Below are positions 15,842 through 23,010 of a stretch of 64,000 nucleotides of DNA, piece by piece. Numbering within the stretch: position 1 is the stretch's first letter; the number at the start of each line of letters is the position of its first letter. This DNA comes from Chloroflexota bacterium (GTDB taxonomy: Bacteria > Chloroflexota > UBA11872). The stretch covers positions 1-64,000 of the forward strand of contig JAPOVQ010000010.1 of the NCBI GenBank assembly GCA_026708035.1, given 5' to 3'. Position numbers and translations under genes: made by a program. The notes under the pieces were generated by a model. That model made no database searches. It worked only from the letters and a program-made list of their open reading frames with translations, and had not been told where the DNA came from.

Positions 15842-17554
15842 CTATTGCTCGACGCGGCAGGTGGTCACGTCGACGCCATGGTATTTGCGATGGTGGACCG
15901 AGGACGCAAAGTGCCGCAGCAGCCTTGTCGACAGCTGCTGCGCGTCGTCAAATCCCGCGTGGTCGCTCACCAGGGCAAGCTGATCTTCGATGTTGCCGTC
16001 GATGTCTTCCCGCGAATAGACCACCAGCTCGACCTCGGCGGCGTTGCCGTCCGCGTGCACCGAGGCCACCAGTCGGCGCCCGTGATCGGTCTCACCGTCG
16101 TCGCCTTGCTCCAGCAGAGTGAGCACCGCCTCCTCAACCGCCAGGTTGAGGCGCGTCGTTGCCGAATCGCTCCATTTGTTCTGTGACGCAAAGCGACCCA
16201 AGAACGCGCCAATGTCCGCCAAGGCCGCATGGGACAAGTCCGCGTGCAGCTTGCGTGGCCAGAGCCCACGAAACTCCGTGACCGCAGTCATGACGATCGC
16301 CGTTACCGCGCCGAGGATCACCGTATTTCCGACGAGTTCACTCCAAATGCCTTCGCTCAGCTGGCCGATGCTGCCTGCCGAGAGGCCGAGCACCAGCGAC
16401 ACGCCCGTGATAACGGACTTCCTATTGTTCAAGGGACCAGAAAACACCCACTTCGCGCCCTCGATAAAGAGCAGCCCGAACACCATGATGTAGACGGCGC
16501 TCACGACTGAGTTCGGCGTTGCGGCGAGAGCGGCAATCACCTTCCCAAACGGTGCGATCAGGAGCGTGAGCACGCCGAGATAGATTCCGACGGTCCTGGC
16601 GGCAATGCCGGTGAATCCGATGTACACGGCAGTGGACGACCATGGCGCCGACACGGGCAACGTGGCCAGGAGCCCGGTAAGCAGCGTCGTGCCCCCATAG
16701 ACGTTCAGGCCGCTTTGGATCGTCCTGAAGTCCAGCGCACGCGGCTCACGAAATGAGGCGCGCTTGATGACTGAAAGATCGCCGACGACCTTGAGGAACG
16801 CCGTGAGCTTTACGATCAAGAACGCCGGTAACATTGACCAAAACCTTGCTCCGAAGTCGAACTCCCACTGTGGCCATTCAAGGTCCCCAAAGCTCAACCA
16901 GGAAGCTTCCTCCAACGGCCCGCTGTCATACAGTCCCATGGGAATGGCCACGGCCAACCCCGCAGCAACCGCGATTGGCAGCGTCCACACACGCCGCGCG
17001 GCCGAGACCTGCACGGCGCCCCACAGGCCGGCGCCTAGCGCGACAACTCCCGGAATGACGACAACCGCCGTCTGATCTTGGGATTGAGCGATCGTCCGGT
17101 CCACGATAAATGGAACAGCGGAAACGGCCACGAGCATGATGATGATTCCGCTGACCGTGGGCGTGAATATTCGTCGCAGCGACGAGAGGCGCGAAACAAG
17201 GACGAATTGCAAGAGCGTCGACGCGATGACCAGGGTTGCCAGCAGGCCCGGACCGCCTTCGGCGAGCGCCAAGACCGACATCGCCAGCAGCGGGACGTTC
17301 AAATTCGTGACAACCAGCCCCCCCGAGCCCATATGGCGATACGGGAAGGCATGCAGAACCATGCTCAAGCCGGAGATTGCCAGCCCGGTAAACGTGACCC
17401 AGGCCAGATAGCTATCCGATTCGCCGGAAGCTCGAACGACGAATGTCGTAAGCAGGATGATGCTGATCGTATTGGGTACGAATATAAGGAGCGCCGCACC
17501 AAGGGCCTGCCGGAAGGGAGGCTTTTCGGCCGGCTCGTATCGCATATTCTTCAC
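15842..17554 (-). CDS. NCS2-type nucleobase permease fused to a degenerate ATPase-like C-terminal domain
   Basis: A 570-residue protein. Residues about 15-435 form a multi-helix permease resembling nucleobase:cation symporter-2 proteins, including the FTPTVSGIIIMLVAVSA segment at the family's conserved TPxVxG motif. Residues about 445-570 are soluble: LNLAVEEAVLTLLEQ resembles the N-box helix of RsbW/HATPase_c_2 anti-sigma kinases, but the Asn is lost, and the later Gly boxes are also absent. It may sense or gate transport rather than bind ATP. The GTG at 17554 is taken as start; ATG at 17545 is possible. No neighbour suggests a purine pathway. Confidence 0.7.
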   Translation of the reverse strand: MKNMRYEPAEKPPFRQALGAALLIFVPNTISIILLTTFVVRASGESDSYLAWVTFTGLAISGLSMVLHAFPYRHMGSGGLVVTNLNVPLLAMSVLALAEGGPGLLATLVIASTLLQFVLVSRLSSLRRIFTPTVSGIIIMLVAVSAVPFIVDRTIAQSQDQTAVVVIPGVVALGAGLWGAVQVSAARRVWTLPIAVAAGLAVAIPMGLYDSGPLEEASWLSFGDLEWPQWEFDFGARFWSMLPAFLIVKLTAFLKVVGDLSVIKRASFREPRALDFRTIQSGLNVYGGTTLLTGLLATLPVSAPWSSTAVYIGFTGIAARTVGIYLGVLTLLIAPFGKVIAALAATPNSVVSAVYIMVFGLLFIEGAKWVFSGPLNNRKSVITGVSLVLGLSAGSIGQLSEGIWSELVGNTVILGAVTAIVMTAVTEFRGLWPRKLHADLSHAALADIGAFLGRFASQNKWSDSATTRLNLAVEEAVLTLLEQGDDGETDHGRRLVASVHADGNAAEVELVVYSREDIDGNIEDQLALVSDHAGFDDAQQLSTRLLRHFASSVHHRKYHGVDVTTCRVEQ

Positions 17555-17766
17555 CCAGCTCGATGCATCGGGCGTGATTCGGAGGCTACGAGGCTAGTCG
17601 ACGCTTCCTGAGCTCCGGCGAATCGTATCAGCAGCATTTGGACCTGCGCGCCGCACAGGCTCGACTTGCCGCATCCATTCCGCCGGCCGAAACGACCGCA
17701 CGGATGCGCGGCTGTTCGCAACCGCGGCCAATCGCCACAACAGTCAAGGTCTGCGTTTCAGCGGAT

Positions 17767-18936
17767 CTAACGGGCAGAGTCCTCCAGCGCGTTCGCGGCG
17801 GCCTCGATGTCCGAGGCGTCGTTGAAGGCGTGGAAGGAAAATCGCACGGCGGTAAAGCCATAGGCAGCCCGGCACAGGATGCGGTGGGTCTTGAGGCAGT
17901 GCTCGGCTAGCGGCATTCCTGGCACGCCCTCAAGGCCGACCGTGAAGATCCCCGATCGAGCGGCGCCCTGGTCGGGCGTCTTGATTTGCGCGCCCGGCAC
18001 GTCGCCAAATGCACGCCGGGCATCGGCGGCGAGCACGGCGCTGCGCTGCTGAATGGCCTCCAAACCCAGGTCATTCACCAGCTGAATCGAGGAACGCCAG
18101 GCGGCATACAGCGCATACGGCCGCGCACCAAACTCATAGCGCTCTGCCGTCGGGTGAAAACCAAAGCTGCCCGGAGGGAATTCGGCCTCGGTGACCGCTC
18201 CGCCGCCGCTTCCCGATGGGTGGAGACGTTCCTGAACATCGCGCCGCACGTACATGGCGCCGATGCCGTATGGACCCATGCTCCACTTGAAGGCCGGGAA
18301 GGCCATGACGTCGCAATCAAGCTGGCGCACGTCGGTGGGACGGGCGCCGAAGGACTGCGCGGCATCCACCACGGTCACGATTCCACGTTCCCGGGCCAGG
18401 GCGGACACGGCGTCAACCGGCAGCACGACGCCGCGCTCGGTGGTGACGTGGCTCAGGCAGATCGCGCGCGTGTTGGCCGTCAGCACCGCCTCCAGGTCTC
18501 GCAGGAACGAGTCGTCGTCGCCGTCGACTTCGATCGCGACCAGCTCCAGACCCAGGCGATCCCGCAGCGTGAGCCAAGGCAGATAGCCGCTCGGGTGCTC
18601 CTCGGCGGTGAGGATCACGCGGTCGCCTCGCTGCAACTCGAGCGCGGCGGCGACCCATGAGATGGCCTCGGAGATTGCGCGGATAAGCGCGATCTCGTCC
18701 GAATCCGCGCCGATCAGCGCGGCAATCTCACCGCGCAGCGCGGCCAGCTCCGCCGTGTAGACCTGATACAGCTCGGGATTCGTGGTCGTCATGACCGCTT
18801 CGCGGTCGTAGAAAGCCTGCTGCAAGTCGAGCGTGACCCGAGGCGTGGGCGCCACGCCGCCGGAATTCAGGCAACGGTAGTGGCGCAGGGCAGGCAGCGC
18901 CTCGCGCAGTTCGACGAAGGCGTTGATGTCAGTCAT
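17767..18936 (-). CDS. Class V aminotransferase (PLP enzyme, isopenicillin N epimerase/cysteine desulfurase-like)
   Basis: A 389-residue fold-type I PLP enzyme. Landmarks are LNSGGVAPTPR at the start, SEAISWVAAAL, EHPSGYLPW, LSHVTTERGVVLPV, the cofactor-binding Asp in VVDAAQSFGA and the Schiff-base Lys in FPAFKWSMGPYGIGAMYV. The C-terminal domain ends with VRFSFHAFNDASDIE. Members desulfurate, epimerise or transaminate amino acids; without neighbours of a known pathway the substrate is open. It stands alone, with about 370 bp upstream and about 200 bp of gene-free sequence downstream. Confidence 0.85.
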   Translation of the reverse strand: MTDINAFVELREALPALRHYRCLNSGGVAPTPRVTLDLQQAFYDREAVMTTTNPELYQVYTAELAALRGEIAALIGADSDEIALIRAISEAISWVAAALELQRGDRVILTAEEHPSGYLPWLTLRDRLGLELVAIEVDGDDDSFLRDLEAVLTANTRAICLSHVTTERGVVLPVDAVSALARERGIVTVVDAAQSFGARPTDVRQLDCDVMAFPAFKWSMGPYGIGAMYVRRDVQERLHPSGSGGGAVTEAEFPPGSFGFHPTAERYEFGARPYALYAAWRSSIQLVNDLGLEAIQQRSAVLAADARRAFGDVPGAQIKTPDQGAARSGIFTVGLEGVPGMPLAEHCLKTHRILCRAAYGFTAVRFSFHAFNDASDIEAAANALEDSAR

Positions 18937-19310
18937 TGGCTTCGATTATGTCAACCATCGGCTCGCGCCCTGCGACTCACGAATTCAACCACTGCGCGAA
19001 ACCTCCGGCGAAATGCCCACAGTAGAGTAGGCGGCGCTTCGACGATTCCCCAAATTGAGACCGCACGCCGTCATCCGGGGGCATTGCACGCGCCTCGGGA
19101 GTTCAGTCGCAAAGACGCGGTAGCGCCGGTTGGATTCGCGCCGGAGCCGGCACCGGGGATCGCGGCTATCCGCCGCCACGACCAGACCTCTCTGGTCTGA
19201 CCCGATTGACTCTCCGCATCGGCCGGTCACGTCGATCGATGACATATTCCTGCGACATTTCGCCCCTATCGTCATCAGCGTGAAGGATGATTCACGAAGG
19301 GAGCGAGGAG
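18937..19310. promoter_or_regulatory. Divergent intergenic region with a hairpin, upstream of the lipoprotein gene
   Basis: No gene is seen. GACCAGA (19180-19186) and TCTGGTC (19191-19197) form a perfect 7-bp hairpin or operator-like repeat. The lipoprotein's ribosome site GGGAG lies 7-8 nt before its ATG at 19311. The promoters of the aminotransferase (leftward) and lipoprotein (rightward) should lie here. Confidence 0.4.
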
Positions 19311-20786
19311 ATGCGCTTCAAAGAGTTGATGACGAAGTTTGTTCCGGCTGGGGCGATCCTGGGCACCCTGCTCGGCGCAGGGGTCCTGATCAGCTGTGGT
19401 GGCGCCGGCGCCGCCAACGGCCCGGCGACCGGCAGCGTGGCCGCAGGTCAAGTGGCCGGGCCGTCGGGCGGCGAAGCCGCCGGCGAGCATGGCGCCGGTG
19501 GCGAATGGGGCGGTGGCGCCGAGGGCGGCGGTGAGGGCGGTGAGGAAAGCAGCGGCGCGAACACGCTGGCGCCGAACGAGACCTTCGACGCCATCCGCGG
19601 CGGCGCTCGGCTGATCCTCAGCTACGACGCTGCCAGCAATGCCTTCAAGGGCACGATCGAGAACACGACCGGCAACGTCCTGGACCAGGTGAGGATCGAA
19701 GTGCACCTGTCCAGCGGCACCGAGCTGGGCCCGACGACGCCGATCAACCTGGCGCCGGGCGAGGTGGCGACGGTCAACCTGCCGTCGACGCCGGAATCGT
19801 TCACCGGCTGGGTGGCGCACGCCGAGGTCGGCAGCGGAGCCGAGGGCGGCCCGTCGGGCGGCGAAGGCGCCGGTGAAGGCGGTGCGGAAGGCGCCGGCGG
19901 CGAGGGTCACGGTCCCGGCGGCGAGGGTGGCGGCGCCGGCAATGAAGCGGCTATGGAAGCCGCGATGTCGAGCCCGATCACGCCGCTCGACCAGCCGTGG
20001 ACCGGTGTTCTTGGCGGGCTGGCGGTTTCCGCCCGCTACGACCCGGCGACCCAGTCGGTCCAGTTCACGGTGCAGAACACGCTGTCGCAGGTTCAGTGCT
20101 ACGTGCAGTCGGAACCGCACCTGAAGCAGGGGACGACGACCGTGGGCGAGCTTGGTCCTGATGTGATCGGGCATCTGAGCCCCGGTCAGCAGGCAACGTC
20201 CAGCGTTTCGGTGGCCAGCGAGCCAAGCCTCGCGGGCGTCGCCTTCGACGGCTACGTGGTTCACCTCGAGGTGTTCGACTGCGGCGGCGCCGGCCCTGTG
20301 CCTCACACCGGGGGCGAGGGCGGTGAAGGCGCCGGCGGCGAGGGTCACGGTCCCGGCGGCGAAGGCGGTGGCGAAGAAGGCAGCGGGGCCAATACCCTGA
20401 CGCCGGACCAGACCTTCGACGCCATCCGCGGCGGCGCCCGGCTGATCCTCAACTACGACGCGGCAAGCAACGCCTTCAAGGGCACGGTCGAGAACACGAC
20501 CACCAACGTCTTGACGCGAGTGAGGATCGAAGTGCACCTGTCCAACGGCACCGAGCTGGGTCCGACGACCCCGATCGACCTGGTGCCAGGCCAGGTGGCA
20601 ACGGTCAACCTGCCGTCAACGCCGGCATCGTTCACCGGCTGGATCGCGCACGCCGAGGTCGGCAGCGGAAGCGAGGGCGTGCAACAGGCTGGCGGCTCGA
20701 GCGGCGAGGGCGGCGGCGAGCACGGTGGCCGCGGAGAGTCCGGCGGCGAGCACGGCTCGGGCGGTGAAGGGAGCCGAGGCGGCTAG
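19311..20786 (+). CDS. Lipoprotein with three FxLYD-like domains joined by Gly/Glu-rich linkers
   Basis: A 491-residue protein. A signal peptide ends in a lipobox (GAGVLISC), so it should be lipidated and outside the cell. Three beta-sandwich units of about 80 residues follow (near residues 95-175, 225-325 and 370-450). Units 1 and 3 are nearly the same (FDAIRGGARLILSYDAAS, ELGPTTPI, STPESFTGWVAHAEVG); unit 2 is divergent and contains Cys. Linkers are low-complexity GGEGAGGEGHGPGGEGG-type. The start is set by GGGAG spacing rather than the in-frame ATG at 19287. The function is unknown; its place just before the two-component genes suggests a sensory or envelope role. Confidence 0.7.
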   Translation: MRFKELMTKFVPAGAILGTLLGAGVLISCGGAGAANGPATGSVAAGQVAGPSGGEAAGEHGAGGEWGGGAEGGGEGGEESSGANTLAPNETFDAIRGGARLILSYDAASNAFKGTIENTTGNVLDQVRIEVHLSSGTELGPTTPINLAPGEVATVNLPSTPESFTGWVAHAEVGSGAEGGPSGGEGAGEGGAEGAGGEGHGPGGEGGGAGNEAAMEAAMSSPITPLDQPWTGVLGGLAVSARYDPATQSVQFTVQNTLSQVQCYVQSEPHLKQGTTTVGELGPDVIGHLSPGQQATSSVSVASEPSLAGVAFDGYVVHLEVFDCGGAGPVPHTGGEGGEGAGGEGHGPGGEGGGEEGSGANTLTPDQTFDAIRGGARLILNYDAASNAFKGTVENTTTNVLTRVRIEVHLSNGTELGPTTPIDLVPGQVATVNLPSTPASFTGWIAHAEVGSGSEGVQQAGGSSGEGGGEHGGRGESGGEHGSGGEGSRGG

Positions 20787-20851
20787 CGTCCATCCGAGTC
20801 GGCCCACGGAAGATGCCGAGGTCTGGCGGAACCTAGGGAGTCTTCCACAAA

Positions 20852-20886
20852 ATGGAGGCGGTGCCCGTGCATGGCACCGCCTCCAT
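20852..20886 (+). terminator. Terminator-like hairpin between lipoprotein and response regulator genes
   Basis: A 14-bp perfect stem (20852-20865 with 20873-20886) with a 7-nt loop, 65 bp after the lipoprotein stop and 40 bp before the regulator start. No T-run follows, so it may attenuate or process the message rather than stop it fully. Confidence 0.6.
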
Positions 20887-20926
20887 CTAGGCTGCGATGG
20901 AAAGACGGCGCCCCAGAGGATTGGTG

Positions 20927-21604
20927 ATGAACGGCACAGTCTTGATCATCGAAGACGATGCCAGGATCGCGCGCTGGGTCAAGGTGTATTTCGAGCGTGC
21001 CGGATTCGCCGCTGAGGTGGCGCATGACGGCCGGGCCGGTCTGGACCTGGCCCGAAATCTGGCTCCGGAGCTGATCATCCTCGATCTCATGCTTCCCCAC
21101 CTCGACGGCGTGGAACTGTGCAACATTCTGCGACGAGAGTCGGACGTGCCCATCATCATGCTGACGGCACGAGAAGCCCCTGCCGACCGAATTGCCGGGT
21201 TGGAGACTGGAGCCGACGACTACATTGTCAAGCCCTTCGATCCCGAGGAAGTCATCGCGCGCGCCGAGGCCGTGCTGCGACGCGCCAAGGGCCGGGTGCA
21301 GCGAGTTCTGACATGCGGCCACATCACCCTGAACGAGTCAACCCGCAGCGTGACGGTCGATGAACATCCCGTGACGCTGAGCCAGGCGCAGTTTGCGCTG
21401 CTCGCAACGTTCATGCGTCACCCCAACCAGGTGCTCACACGCGATCAGCTGATCGCCTTGGCATTCAACGACGGTTTTCAGGGATTCAACCGGGCCATCG
21501 ATAGCCAGATCTCGCGCCTCCGGCAGAGGATCAGCCGAGACGGCGCCCAGCCGATTCAGACCGTCTACGGCGCCGGATACCGATTCGTGGTGGAGGACGA
21601 CTAG
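20927..21604 (+). CDS. OmpR-family response regulator
   Basis: A 225-residue regulator. The receiver domain has the acidic pair in IIEDDARIAR, phospho-acceptor Asp53 in LIILDLMLPHLDG, Thr in MLTA and Lys in IVKPFDPEE. The C-terminal winged helix (about residues 130-222) has the usual LSQAQFALLATFMRHPNQVL, IDSQISRLRQRI and VYGAGYRFV elements. AGAGGA 6-7 nt upstream supports the ATG at 20927; the in-frame ATG at 20897 is unlikely. Its stop overlaps the kinase GTG by one base, so the pair is translationally coupled. Confidence 0.92.
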   Translation: MNGTVLIIEDDARIARWVKVYFERAGFAAEVAHDGRAGLDLARNLAPELIILDLMLPHLDGVELCNILRRESDVPIIMLTAREAPADRIAGLETGADDYIVKPFDPEEVIARAEAVLRRAKGRVQRVLTCGHITLNESTRSVTVDEHPVTLSQAQFALLATFMRHPNQVLTRDQLIALAFNDGFQGFNRAIDSQISRLRQRISRDGAQPIQTVYGAGYRFVVEDD

Positions 21605-23010
21605 TGTCGCTGCGTTGGCGAATCATGGGGGCCATGGTCGCTGTGATCATCCTTGCCATCCTGACCAACATTGGCGTGGCGTATTTCGCAACACAGGCTC
21701 GACTGGGAGTCTTCGTAGACGAGATTGGCGATGATGAGGCGCGGCAACTCGCCCAGAATCTGAGCCGGGAATTCACCGCCGCCGGAGACTGGGAAACGGT
21801 GGACCGGCCGCTGATCGAGGCCGGGTTTCTCTACCTGGACACTACGCAACAGGCGCGATCGCGAGTGGGCAGAGGGGAGCACGTCGAGCCTTCCGATCAC
21901 GACCGGATTCGAATTGTCGTCGCCGACGTCGATGGCCGGGTGGTGAAGGACACCTCAGCCGAGTTGTCGCCTGGAACCTTCGCCCCAAACCTGGGCGGAC
22001 GTCGTGAAACGGTATTCGATGTAGCGACAAATGAGATCGTCGGCTACGTCAATGTGGATGTTGATCGCGAGTTCTTATCGACCGAGTCACATGGGTTTCT
22101 CACTACGCTCCTCTCCATCTCTCTCATCGGAGGCACGCTGACTGCCGGCGCTGCCATTCTGCTGGCCGCCTGGTGGTCCAAGCGAGTCACGGCGCCGGTG
22201 ACGGCGTTGACCGAGGCAACGCAGGGCATTGCCCATGGGAATACGGCGCAGCTGCCCGTCACCTCCTCGGACGAGTTGGGTCGGATGAGCGCGGCTTTCA
22301 ATCGGATGGCCGCCGCCCTGGAATCGCAACGCGAGCTCCGCCGGCGACTGATCAACGATGTTTCCCATGAGCTGAACACGCCGCTGAGCGTTATCCAGCT
22401 GGAGGCGAAGGGGCTCCGCGACGGACTGCAGACGCCGGAGCGCGCGTCCGACCAGATCATCCAGGAAGTCGACCGGCTGCGCGGACTGGCCACCGACCTG
22501 AGTTGGCTGGCTGAAACCGACTACGGGGAGTTGAGGCTTTTGCTCGAGGAAAGTTCGACTCTCGAGCTGCTCATCGCGGAGGTGGAGCGCTGGCAGCCGC
22601 AATCGCAGGCTCGGCAGGTGAAGCTCTCGCTGCAAATGCCCGGCGGCCTCCCAGACCTGAACCTCGATCGAATGCGCATGAGCCAGGCACTGGGAAACGT
22701 CCTGGCCAATGCGCTGCATGCCACCGACGCCGGCGGAAGCATCGTGCTCGGGGCGGAGCTCGATGGCGACGAGTCGCTGGTGATCTCGATCGCCGATGAC
22801 GGGATCGGCATCGAGGCGGCGGACCTGCCCCATGTCTTCGACCGCTTCTTCCGCACCGATCAGGCTCGAAGTCGTGGGGCGGGTGGCACGGGTTTGGGAT
22901 TGGCCATCGCCCGAGCCATCGTGGAAGCGCATGGAGGCGAAATTGCCCTGGCAAGCGACGGGCCCGGACACGGTGCAACCGCGACGATTCGCTTACCTCT
23001 GAACTCGTGA
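21604..23010 (+). CDS. Membrane sensor histidine kinase (BaeS-like), partner of the OmpR regulator
   Basis: A 468-residue kinase. Helix 1 (about residues 9-28), an extracytoplasmic sensor region (30-160), helix 2 (about 163-188) and a HAMP linker are followed by the dimerisation/phospho-acceptor helix with His255 in NDVSHELNTPLSVIQ. The catalytic domain has N-box LGNVLANALHA, DDGIGI and the G-box GAGGTGLGLAIARAIV. It should phosphorylate the regulator encoded immediately upstream. Its last 58 codons are duplicated as a fragment at 39356-39530. Confidence 0.92.
   Translation: MSLRWRIMGAMVAVIILAILTNIGVAYFATQARLGVFVDEIGDDEARQLAQNLSREFTAAGDWETVDRPLIEAGFLYLDTTQQARSRVGRGEHVEPSDHDRIRIVVADVDGRVVKDTSAELSPGTFAPNLGGRRETVFDVATNEIVGYVNVDVDREFLSTESHGFLTTLLSISLIGGTLTAGAAILLAAWWSKRVTAPVTALTEATQGIAHGNTAQLPVTSSDELGRMSAAFNRMAAALESQRELRRRLINDVSHELNTPLSVIQLEAKGLRDGLQTPERASDQIIQEVDRLRGLATDLSWLAETDYGELRLLLEESSTLELLIAEVERWQPQSQARQVKLSLQMPGGLPDLNLDRMRMSQALGNVLANALHATDAGGSIVLGAELDGDESLVISIADDGIGIEAADLPHVFDRFFRTDQARSRGAGGTGLGLAIARAIVEAHGGEIALASDGPGHGATATIRLPLNS

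Noticed and set aside
19287-19310. Upstream in-frame ATG of the lipoprotein gene
   Set aside because: Using it would place the ribosome site inside the coding region; GGGAG spacing supports 19311.
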